The position numbers and the translations under genes were made by a program. Shown here piece by piece: positions 1-6,712 of a stretch of 33,502 bases of DNA (its first letter is position 1; each line of letters starts with the position of its first letter). This stretch comes from Blautia glucerasea (GTDB taxonomy: Bacteria; Bacillota; Clostridia; Lachnospirales; Lachnospiraceae), in contig NZ_JAAITU010000044.1 in the NCBI RefSeq assembly GCF_013304385.1, forward strand, positions 1 to 33,502, in the 5' to 3' direction. Under the pieces are notes generated by a model. It was not told where the DNA came from, did not search any database, and saw only the letters and a program-made list of their open reading frames with translations.

Positions 1-2
1 CA

Positions 3-155
3 GGTACCATAAGGCCTGCAAGCATTTTTTCTTATATTCAACTGTCAAACTCCCGGGTAGCAGTGGAGAAATCCAAAGGGTATGGCATAAATGATATTAT
101 CACACTTCAGGCAGAGGACTTTTTGGACCAACATATGCTCCTTGGAAAGTTTTGA
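3..155 (+). CDS. 3' end of an unidentified gene (partial)
   Basis: The third forward frame is open from the window edge for 50 codons and closes with TGA at 153-155. The C-terminal peptide ends in QHMLLGKF and reads like ordinary protein, with no low complexity. The other two forward frames hold stops at 10-12 and near 92. No start codon lies inside the window, so this would be the tail of an upstream gene. I do not recognise the family. In B. subtilis the gene before this cluster is alaS, but this tail does not resemble the glycine-rich end of alanyl-tRNA synthetase. It could also be chance open sequence. Confidence 0.4.
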   Translation, partial: GTIRPASIFSYIQLSNSRVAVEKSKGYGINDIITLQAEDFLDQHMLLGKF

Positions 156-181
156 TTGTATTTTACTGAGAATTATATTAT
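152..181 (+). promoter_or_regulatory. Possible sigma-A promoter for the ireB-ruvX cluster
   Basis: TTGATT at 152-157 is followed by an AT-rich run containing TATATT (174-179, 16-bp spacer) and TATTAT (176-181, 18-bp spacer). Either could serve as the -10 box. It lies 37-44 bases before the ireB start. The match is only moderate. Confidence 0.4.
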
Positions 182-217
182 TATAAAATAGAAATAATTT
201 TAAGGACGTGAGAGACA

Positions 218-490
218 ATGGCAGAGAACAATCTGGGAAGTACACAGTATTTCCGTTCAAAACCGGACCAGGATCTGGAAGTTAAGGAGATTCTGGATCT
301 GGTGTACAATGCGATGGAAGAAAAGGGATACAATCCTGTGAATCAGATCGTTGGTTATATTATGTCTGGTGATCCCACTTATATCACCAGTCATAAGGGA
401 GCCAGAAGCATGATCATGAAAGTGGAACGTGACGAACTGGTAGAAGAGCTTCTTACTGAGTATATTAAGAACAGATCCTGGGAAGGCTGA
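218..490 (+). CDS. ireB: IreB family regulatory phosphoprotein (UPF0297/YrzL)
   Basis: A 90-residue protein matching the IreB/YrzL family along its full length, including the conserved stretch [20 protein letters not shown] and a basic/acidic C-terminal helix. In Enterococcus faecalis, IreB is a substrate of the Ser/Thr kinase IreK and phosphatase IreP and modulates cephalosporin resistance. The role in other Firmicutes is less clear. Threonines near the N-terminus (STQYF) are the likely phospho-acceptor region by analogy. The start is ATG after a weak purine-rich site (GGACGTGAGAG). ruvX begins two bases after the stop, so the genes are almost certainly co-transcribed, as in B. subtilis yrzL-yrrK. 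Confidence 0.93.
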   Translation: MAENNLGSTQYFRSKPDQDLEVKEILDLVYNAMEEKGYNPVNQIVGYIMSGDPTYITSHKGARSMIMKVERDELVEELLTEYIKNRSWEG

Positions 491-492
491 TT

Positions 493-942
493 ATGAGAAT
501 TCTGGGATTAGATTACGGTTCTAAGACTGTGGGAGTTGCAGTGAGTGATCCGTTAGGCATAACAGCACAGGGTGTGAGTACGATCTGGCGCAAGCAGGAG
601 AACAAGCTTCGCCAGACACTTGCCCAGATCGAGAAACTTGTGGAGGATTACCAGGTGGAACGGATTGTACTTGGATATCCTAAGAACATGAATAATACAG
701 TAGGAGAGCGGGCTTTGAAATCTCTGGAGTTTAAAGAAATGCTGGAGAGACGTACAGGCCTGCCTGTTGTTATGTGGGACGAAAGACTGACTACAGTAGA
801 AGCGAACCGTACATTGATGGAATCAGGAGTAAGGCGTGAGAACCGCAAACAGTATTTGGATGAGTTGGCGGCTATTTTTATTTTGCAGAGTTACCTGGAC
901 GCATACGGACGGGAAGATGCAGTGAGAGAGGTTAATATCTGA
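493..942 (+). CDS. ruvX: Putative pre-16S rRNA nuclease / Holliday junction resolvase RuvX (YqgF)
   Basis: A 149-residue RNase H-fold protein of the YqgF/RuvX family. The N-terminal motif [18 protein letters not shown] carries the first catalytic Asp (about residue 7). [10 protein letters not shown] carries the glycine-rich second strand, and [10 protein letters not shown] carries the conserved D-E-R-L-(S/T)-T motif. The final Asp is in [12 protein letters not shown]. Length is normal for the family. Family members process the 5' end of 16S rRNA in E. coli, and a resolvase role has also been proposed. The gene follows ireB by two bases, and its last base is the first base of the next start codon. 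Confidence 0.95.
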   Translation: MRILGLDYGSKTVGVAVSDPLGITAQGVSTIWRKQENKLRQTLAQIEKLVEDYQVERIVLGYPKNMNNTVGERALKSLEFKEMLERRTGLPVVMWDERLTTVEANRTLMESGVRRENRKQYLDELAAIFILQSYLDAYGREDAVREVNI

Positions 943-1196
943 TGGAAAAGATCAAATTTCAGTCCGAGGACGGAATCGTAGAATTTTATGTTGAAGAGCA
1001 GACCACAATTGCAGGGATCACCTATCTCCTTGTTTCTGATTCGCAGGATGATGAAGCAAATGCCTATATTTTGAAGGATATCTCTGAGAAAGACAGTCAG
1101 GAAGCATGTTATGAGATGATCCAGGATGATTCGGAGCTTGAAGCTATATCCAGAGTCTTTGCCCAAATGTTAGATGACGTGGACCTTGAAGCATAA
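942..1196 (+). CDS. DUF1292 family protein (YrzB-like)
   Basis: An 84-residue acidic protein of the DUF1292/YrzB family. It begins [20 protein letters not shown], with the typical pattern of a short beta-rich domain followed by an acidic helical tail (DVDLEA). Its ATG overlaps the last base of the ruvX TGA (TGATGG), which suggests translational coupling. The molecular function is unknown. Its constant place after ireB and ruvX in Firmicutes is the main clue to a housekeeping role. No catalytic motif or cysteine cluster is visible. Confidence 0.88.
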   Translation: MEKIKFQSEDGIVEFYVEEQTTIAGITYLLVSDSQDDEANAYILKDISEKDSQEACYEMIQDDSELEAISRVFAQMLDDVDLEA

Positions 1197-1213
1197 AATG
1201 GAGGACGAAGCGA

Positions 1214-3166
1214 TTGAAAAGCGAAAACAATGAGAACAGGAACAGCAGCGGGCAGTCACCGGCTGCTATGTGGGGAACCAAAAAACAGTCCACAAATACA
1301 AAACAGAAAAATTATAATTATAAATACAAATCAAAATCAGGATATAACAGGCAGAATTCGAAAAGTACAGGCAAGCCGGCAGTAAAAGCTGCTGTGAAAC
1401 CAGAAGCAAAGGCAGTTGTAAAGCCATCACCAAAGCCGGCAGAAAAGCCATCCAGGCAGCTCCCCAAGAATCCTGTAAAGGGTGTAGTGAAAAGAGGCAG
1501 AAAGTCCGGTTATACAGGTAAGAAGCTAAAGATCATCCCGCTGGGAGGACTTGAGCAGATCGGTATGAATATTACAGCTTTTGAATATGATGACAGCATT
1601 GTAGTAGTGGACTGCGGTCTTGCTTTCCCTGAGGATGATATGCTGGGTATCGACCTGGTGATCCCGGATGTGACTTATTTGAAGGATAATATTTCCAAGG
1701 TTAAAGGATTTGTGATCACCCATGGGCATGAGGATCATATCGGGGCATTGCCTTATGTACTCCGGGATGTAAATGTGCCGATCTATTCCACAAAGCTGAC
1801 CCTGGCACTGATCGCCAACAAGCTGAAAGAGCACAATCTTACCAGGACAACTAAATTAAAAGAAGTAAAGCATGGACAGGTTATCAATCTTGGCGATTTT
1901 TCTATTGAATTTATTAAAACAAACCACAGTATCCAGGATGCATCAGCTCTGGCTATCTACTCACCGGTAGGCATTGTTGTCCACACCGGAGACTTTAAGG
2001 TGGATTATACACCTGTATTCGGAGATGCCATTGACCTGCAGCGTTTTGCCGAAATTGGCAGAAAGGGAGTGCTGGCACTGATGTGCGATAGTACCAATGC
2101 AGAGCGTCCGGGATTTACCATGTCTGAGCGGACAGTGGGTCATGTTTTTGACAATTTGTTTAATGAGCATAAATCTTCCAGGATCATTATTGCCACTTTT
2201 GCGTCCAACGTAGATCGTGTACAGCAGATTATTAATACTGCATACCGGTTTGGCAGGAAAGTGGCAGTTGAAGGACGCAGCATGGTAAATGTTATCACCA
2301 CTGCTGCAGAACTGGGATATCTTCGGGTACCGGATCAGACCTTGATCGAGATCGACCAGGTAAAGAATTATCCGGATGAGCAGGTAGCACTTATCACTAC
2401 TGGAAGTCAGGGAGAGTCTATGGCAGCGCTTTCCCGTATGGCAGCCAATATCCATAAGAAGATCACTATAAAGCCTAATGATACGATTATTTTCAGCTCA
2501 AACCCTATCCCTGGCAATGAGAAAGCTGTATCCAAAGTAATCAATGAGCTTTCTATGAAGGGGGCAAAGGTTATTTTCCAGGATGCCCATGTTTCCGGAC
2601 ATGCCTGCCAGGAAGAGATCAAGCTTCTTTATTCCCTTGTTCGTCCAAAGTATGCCATTCCTGTACATGGTGAGTACCGCCATTTGACTGCACAGAAGCA
2701 TGTTGCAGAAGAACTGGGATATTCTGATGAGAATATATTCATTCTTTCATCCGGCTGTGTGCTTGAGATGGATGGACAGGATGCAGAAGTAACTGGCAAG
2801 GTGCATACTGGTGCGATCCTTGTGGATGGACTTGGTGTAGGTGATGTAGGGAATATTGTGCTCCGTGACCGTCAGCATCTTGCAGAAGACGGGATCATGA
2901 TCGTTGTTATGACACTTGAGCGTCACAGCAATGTAGTACTTGCAGGACCAGATATTGTTTCAAGAGGATTTGTTTATGTGAGGGAATCTGAGGACTTGAT
3001 GGATCATGCCAGAGAGACAGTGGAGAATGCGCTGGATGAATGTCTGGAGAAGAATATCACAGACTGGAGCAAGATCAAGACAAATGTGAAAGATGCATTA
3101 AGCGATTATGTTTGGAAGAGGACAAAGAGAAGTCCTATGATCCTGCCCATTATTATGGAGGCGTAG
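1214..3166 (+). CDS. rnjA: Ribonuclease J
   Basis: A 650-residue RNase J, a metallo-beta-lactamase/beta-CASP enzyme with endo- and 5'-3' exonuclease activity in mRNA decay and rRNA maturation. The core starts near residue 105 (LKIIPLGGLEQIGMN). The zinc motif HGHEDH is near residue 170, followed by HTGDFKVD, CDSTNAERPG and the beta-CASP motifs SGHA and PVHGEYRH. The C-terminal domain (ILVDGLGVGDVG onward) is present. About 100 N-terminal residues are an extra lysine-, proline- and alanine-rich region that looks disordered; classical RNase J is about 555 residues. The start is TTG at 1214, behind GGAGG at 1200-1204. A later in-frame ATG (1268) lacks a good ribosome site. Confidence 0.95.
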   Translation: MKSENNENRNSSGQSPAAMWGTKKQSTNTKQKNYNYKYKSKSGYNRQNSKSTGKPAVKAAVKPEAKAVVKPSPKPAEKPSRQLPKNPVKGVVKRGRKSGYTGKKLKIIPLGGLEQIGMNITAFEYDDSIVVVDCGLAFPEDDMLGIDLVIPDVTYLKDNISKVKGFVITHGHEDHIGALPYVLRDVNVPIYSTKLTLALIANKLKEHNLTRTTKLKEVKHGQVINLGDFSIEFIKTNHSIQDASALAIYSPVGIVVHTGDFKVDYTPVFGDAIDLQRFAEIGRKGVLALMCDSTNAERPGFTMSERTVGHVFDNLFNEHKSSRIIIATFASNVDRVQQIINTAYRFGRKVAVEGRSMVNVITTAAELGYLRVPDQTLIEIDQVKNYPDEQVALITTGSQGESMAALSRMAANIHKKITIKPNDTIIFSSNPIPGNEKAVSKVINELSMKGAKVIFQDAHVSGHACQEEIKLLYSLVRPKYAIPVHGEYRHLTAQKHVAEELGYSDENIFILSSGCVLEMDGQDAEVTGKVHTGAILVDGLGVGDVGNIVLRDRQHLAEDGIMIVVMTLERHSNVVLAGPDIVSRGFVYVRESEDLMDHARETVENALDECLEKNITDWSKIKTNVKDALSDYVWKRTKRSPMILPIIMEA

Positions 3167-3192
3167 CCTCCAGGGAGGTACAAAAGAAATAA

Positions 3193-3537
3193 ATGGATAC
3201 GAAAGTAATTGAAGAAAAGATCGATTCCCTGCTGGATGCTGTTAAAAACAGCAGGGAATATGAGGAATACAAAAAACAGGAAGAACTTCTGGATCAGGAT
3301 CCGGATTTGAAGGCAAGGGTTTTTCAATTCCGCAGTAATAATTTTCGGATGCAGAATGAAACCGGAAGGGATGATCTGTTCCAGGTGGCAGAACAGCTGT
3401 CAAGGGAGTCCAAAGAGCTTCGCAGGAATCCGCAGGTGAATGCATACCTGGATGCAGAGCTTGCCTTATGCAGGCTGATGCAGAAGATCTGTATCCGTGT
3501 GACAGAAGGAATCCATATACAGATTCCGGAGTTCTGA
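3193..3537 (+). CDS. YlbF/YmcA family protein
   Basis: A 114-residue all-helical protein of the YlbF family (Com_YlbF). Visible are the coiled N-terminal helix (IDSLLDAVKNSREYEEYKKQEE), the central FRSNNFRMQN stretch and the helix ending in CRLMQKICIRVTEGI. In B. subtilis YlbF acts with YmcA and YaaT as a specificity factor for RNase Y-dependent mRNA cleavage, and affects competence and sporulation. Here the gene directly follows RNase J, which fits an RNA-decay role (inference). The candidate ribosome site GGAGG at 3174-3178 is unusually far from the ATG, about 14 bases. Confidence 0.8.
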   Translation: MDTKVIEEKIDSLLDAVKNSREYEEYKKQEELLDQDPDLKARVFQFRSNNFRMQNETGRDDLFQVAEQLSRESKELRRNPQVNAYLDAELALCRLMQKICIRVTEGIHIQIPEF

Positions 3538-3575
3538 CAGATGGCCACAGGAAAGCCTATGTAAAGGAGGTTGTA

Positions 3576-3980
3576 ATGGGAAATACCAGAGACAAGATAG
3601 GAAAAGCCGGACTGGTTTTTGCAGGCGGAGTGTTCCGGATCGCATTGTACGTATGTGTTGCAGTGTTTATATTCTGGGCAGGAAAGACTACCTATCAGTT
3701 TGGATATGACATATTTAACCAACAGGCAATGAGCCCTGGGGATGGACAGGAAGTAACTGTTGTGATCCCAGAAGGATCTTCTGAATATCAGATCGGAGAG
3801 ATTCTGGAAGCCAAAGGACTGATCAAGGATGCCAAGGTGTTCTATGTACAGGAGAAATTATCCAATTACAAAGGACAGCTGAAAGCTGGTACATATTTGC
3901 TCAGTACAGCATATACACCTACCAGGATCATGGGGATCCTTGCAGGAGATACAGAGCAGGAAGGGGTAAGCAATTCGTGA
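3576..3980 (+). CDS. Short MltG/YceG-like membrane protein lacking the catalytic domain
   Basis: 134 residues from the ATG at 3576, which follows AAAGGAGG at 3564-3571. One membrane helix (about residues 17-35, FRIALYVCVAVFIFWAG) is followed by an extracellular LysM-like subdomain: VTVVIPEGSSEYQIGEILE, then AKVFYVQEKL and LKAGTYLLS. This matches the N-terminal part of MltG/YceG endolytic transglycosylases, which cap nascent glycan chains. The roughly 200-residue catalytic domain with its active-site glutamate is absent, so enzymatic activity is unlikely. B. subtilis yrrL sits at the same operon position and encodes a full-length family member. The stop overlaps the next start (GTGA). Confidence 0.8.
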   Translation: MGNTRDKIGKAGLVFAGGVFRIALYVCVAVFIFWAGKTTYQFGYDIFNQQAMSPGDGQEVTVVIPEGSSEYQIGEILEAKGLIKDAKVFYVQEKLSNYKGQLKAGTYLLSTAYTPTRIMGILAGDTEQEGVSNS

Positions 3981-4642
3981 TCGTAGAAGAGAGAATGCGG
4001 ACCTTTATTAATTCCCTGGATACCGGGAATACACCATTTCTTGAAGAATTGGAGCAGTATGCTTTGCAGGAAAGGGTTCCGGTGATCCGCAGGGAAATGC
4101 AAAGCTTCATAAAGATGCTTCTGGCACTGCAAAGACCGAAGCGCATTCTTGAGGTGGGGACAGCCATTGGCTTCTCCACACTTCTTATGTGTGAATATGG
4201 TCCTGCAGATGTACAGATTACTACTATAGAAAATTACGAAAAAAGAATTCCCCTGGCAAAGGAGAATTTCAGAAAAGCCGGGCAGGAGTCAAAGATCACC
4301 CTTCTGGAAGGGGACGCAACAAAGATACTGGCCGGTCTTTCTGGTTCTTATGACCTGATCTTTATGGATGCTGCAAAGGGACAGTACATCCACTGGCTTC
4401 CGGATGTGATTCGCCTGCTTAAGAAAGGAGGGGTTCTCTTGTCTGACAATGTGCTGCAGGATGGAAATCTTATAGAGTCCCATTACATTGTGGAAAGGCG
4501 TGACCGGACGATCTACAAAAGAATGCGGGAATATCTGTACCAGCTGAAACATGATCCATTACTGGAAACATCCATTCTTCCCCTGGGAGACGGAGTGACT
4601 GTAAGTGTGAAGAAGGAGGAAATAGAATGGGAGAACCATTAA
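3977..4642 (+). CDS. trmR: O-methyltransferase, probable tRNA 5-hydroxyuridine methyltransferase TrmR
   Basis: A 221-residue class I SAM-dependent O-methyltransferase. The SAM-binding motif is ILEVGTAIGFSTLLM (about residues 55-70), the acidic strand-2 residue is in TTIENYEKR, and the metal/active-site aspartates lie in IFMDAAKGQY and LLSDNVLQDG. It corresponds by sequence type and position to B. subtilis YrrM (TrmR), which methylates 5-hydroxyuridine at tRNA position 34 to 5-methoxyuridine. The next gene is the matching hydroxylation-pathway U32 protein, which supports the tRNA assignment over a generic caffeoyl-CoA type enzyme. The start is GTG at 3977, overlapping the previous stop, with AGGGG at 3962-3966 upstream. 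Confidence 0.85.
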   Translation: MIVEERMRTFINSLDTGNTPFLEELEQYALQERVPVIRREMQSFIKMLLALQRPKRILEVGTAIGFSTLLMCEYGPADVQITTIENYEKRIPLAKENFRKAGQESKITLLEGDATKILAGLSGSYDLIFMDAAKGQYIHWLPDVIRLLKKGGVLLSDNVLQDGNLIESHYIVERRDRTIYKRMREYLYQLKHDPLLETSILPLGDGVTVSVKKEEIEWENH

Positions 4643-5868
4643 AAAGACCTGAACTGCTTGTTCCAGCCAGCAGTCTGGAGGTGTTGAAGATTGCGGTTAT
4701 TTTCGGGGCTGATGCAGTATATATCGGTGGAGAAGCTTTCGGACTTCGTGCAAAAGCAAAGAACTTTTCTCATGAAGATATGTTTCAGGGGATTGCTTTT
4801 GCCCATGAACACGGGGTAAAAGTATATGTTACGGTGAATATCCTGGCACACAATTATGACCTGGAAGGAGTGCGGGAATATTTAAAAGAATTAAAAGAAT
4901 TGAAACCGGACGGATTGATCATTGCAGATCCAGGTATATTTACTTATGCCAGGGAGATCTGCCCTGAGATTGAATGCCATATCAGTACCCAGGCCAATAA
5001 TACCAATTATGAAACCTTCCTTTTCTGGCACAGGCTTGGAGCAAAGCGTGTAGTTACAGCAAGGGAGCTGTCTCTGGAAGAGATTCGTCAGATCCGGGCA
5101 CATATCCCGGAAGATCTGGAGATTGAAACCTTTGTCCATGGGGCAATGTGTATCTCTTATTCCGGACGCTGCCTTCTCAGCAATTATATGGTGGGAAGAG
5201 ATGCCAACCGGGGAGCCTGCACTCATCCCTGCAGATGGAAATATTCCATTGTAGAGGAGAAACGCCCAGGCGAGTATATGCCTGTTTATGAAAATGAAAG
5301 AGGCACTTATATTTTTAATTCCAAGGATCTTTGCATGATAGAGCATATGGATGATATTATGACCAGCGGCATTGACAGTCTGAAGATCGAAGGCAGGATG
5401 AAAACGGCTTTGTATGTAGCCACGGTTGCCCGTACCTATCGGAAAGCCATTGATGATTATATGGAATCACCTGAGAAGTATCAGGCAAATATGCCTTGGT
5501 ACCAGGAGCAGATTTCCAATTGTACTTATCGTCAGTTTACAACCGGATTTTTTTATGGGAAGCCGGACAGCAATACCCAGATTTATACAGATAATACCTA
5601 TGAGAAGAATTTTACTTATCTGGGCTTTGCAGAGGCTGTTGATGAAAGCGGTCGTATCCAGATCACTCAGAGAAATAAGTTTTCTGTAGGTGAAACCATA
5701 CAGATCATGAAGCCGGATGGACGGAATCTGGATGTAACTGTCCGTGGGATCTATGACTGTGATGGCACATCAATGGAAAGTGCACCTCATGCCCAGCAGA
5801 AGCTGTGGATCGATCTTGGGGCAGATATCCAGGAGTATGATATTCTGCGAAGAGAAGAAGAACAATAG
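4627..5868 (+). CDS. trhP: U32 family protein, probable tRNA 5-hydroxyuridine synthesis protein TrhP
   Basis: A 413-residue peptidase-U32 family protein. The family signature is plain: ETFVHGAMCISYSGRCLLSN (cysteines near residues 174 and 181), followed by RGACTHPCRW with two more cysteines; together these are probable Fe-S ligands. The N-terminal TIM-barrel-like part opens with PELLVPASSLEVLKIAVIFG. In E. coli (YegQ/TrhP) and B. subtilis (YrrN/YrrO) such proteins make ho5U34 in tRNA using prephenate. B. subtilis has two adjacent paralogues; here there is one, nearest YrrO in length. The start overlaps the end of trmR by 16 bases, and AGGAGGAAA at 4614-4622 serves as ribosome site. Confidence 0.88.
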   Translation: MGEPLKRPELLVPASSLEVLKIAVIFGADAVYIGGEAFGLRAKAKNFSHEDMFQGIAFAHEHGVKVYVTVNILAHNYDLEGVREYLKELKELKPDGLIIADPGIFTYAREICPEIECHISTQANNTNYETFLFWHRLGAKRVVTARELSLEEIRQIRAHIPEDLEIETFVHGAMCISYSGRCLLSNYMVGRDANRGACTHPCRWKYSIVEEKRPGEYMPVYENERGTYIFNSKDLCMIEHMDDIMTSGIDSLKIEGRMKTALYVATVARTYRKAIDDYMESPEKYQANMPWYQEQISNCTYRQFTTGFFYGKPDSNTQIYTDNTYEKNFTYLGFAEAVDESGRIQITQRNKFSVGETIQIMKPDGRNLDVTVRGIYDCDGTSMESAPHAQQKLWIDLGADIQEYDILRREEEQ

Positions 5869-5907
5869 ACATATTTACGACAACTGTGAATGTCCAGCAG
5901 TTGCCGT

Positions 5908-6549
5908 TTATGAAAAATGCCTTTGCCCGGCTGGGAACAATTTCCGAAGCTTGGTCAGGGCATTTTTTTCAATGCGGGAAACATAAGAACGGCTGATGCC
6001 CATCTGTCTGGCAACCTCCTTCTGTGTCAGCTCCTGCTGGCCGAAAAGACCGAAACGGCAGCAGATCACCTGGTATTCCCGAGTGTTTAAAACCTTATCT
6101 ATGGACTGAAAAAGAAGCTTTAAATCTTCACGTATGGAATAATCTTCTACCACATCTGTAAGAGGACTTTCAATCACATCTAAAAGACTGATCTCGTTTC
6201 CTTCCTTATCCATTCCGATTGGTTCATAAAGAGAAACTTCCCTGGAAAATTTTTTTCTGGAACGAAACATCATAAGAAGCTCATTATCAATACATCTGGC
6301 TGCATAGGTGGATAACCGGGTGGATTTGCTGATATCAAAAGTAGAAATCGCCTTGATCAGACCGATGGTGCCGATGGAAATAAGATCATCCAGGTCTTCC
6401 TCGCCGCTCTGATACTTTTTAACGATATGGGCTACCAGACGGAGGTTGCGTTCTATCAGGATTTTCTTTGCCTCTTCATTTCCCTCCTGGTATTGTTGAA
6501 GATAGAAGCGTTCCTGTGCAGGAGTCAGGGGTTTCTGGAAAGTCTTCAA
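5908..6549 (-). CDS. sigK: Late mother-cell sporulation sigma factor SigK
   Basis: A 213-residue sigma-70 family factor. Region 2 contains [34 protein letters not shown] and STYAARCIDNELLM. Region 4 ends with LTQKEVARQMGISRSYVSRIEKNALTKL. Tokens such as SLYEPIGMDKEGNEISLLDV are those of SigK rather than SigE, SigF or SigG. The gene is uninterrupted, so there is no skin-type insertion. The start is TTG (6549-6547) after GAGGTGCGG. The frame is closed by TAG only nine codons upstream, so the protein lacks the roughly 20-residue inhibitory pro-sequence of B. subtilis SigK. The gene is transcribed toward trhP. Confidence 0.93.
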   Translation of the reverse strand: MKTFQKPLTPAQERFYLQQYQEGNEEAKKILIERNLRLVAHIVKKYQSGEEDLDDLISIGTIGLIKAISTFDISKSTRLSTYAARCIDNELLMMFRSRKKFSREVSLYEPIGMDKEGNEISLLDVIESPLTDVVEDYSIREDLKLLFQSIDKVLNTREYQVICCRFGLFGQQELTQKEVARQMGISRSYVSRIEKNALTKLRKLFPAGQRHFS

Positions 6550-6638
6550 GTCCGCACCTCGAAAGGGATTTCTCTATATTCTATGCCGCAAAATGGAAGC
6601 TGGTGCTTTTCCAACTTGGATTTGCTTCTAATTTTGCG

Positions 6639-6667
6639 TTGAAATAGAGCTGTAAAATCATTATAAT
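6639..6667 (+). promoter_or_regulatory. Sigma-A promoter of the giant protein/Hsp70-like/TPR operon
   Basis: TTGAAA (6639-6644), a 17-bp spacer and a perfect TATAAT (6662-6667) lie 46 bases before the first start codon. The match to the vegetative consensus suggests expression during growth rather than sporulation. Confidence 0.75.
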
Positions 6668-6712
6668 GGAAAACAGTACAGCGAATAACAAAAGACAGTA
6701 AGGTGAAGGATA

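Noticed and set aside
6578..6585. CATAGAAT on the - strand as a sigma-E -10 box for sigK
   Set aside because: It matches the sigma-E -10 consensus at 7 of 8 bases and lies in the sigK upstream region, but no acceptable sigma-E -35 box sits at the proper distance. It is kept only as a weak possibility.
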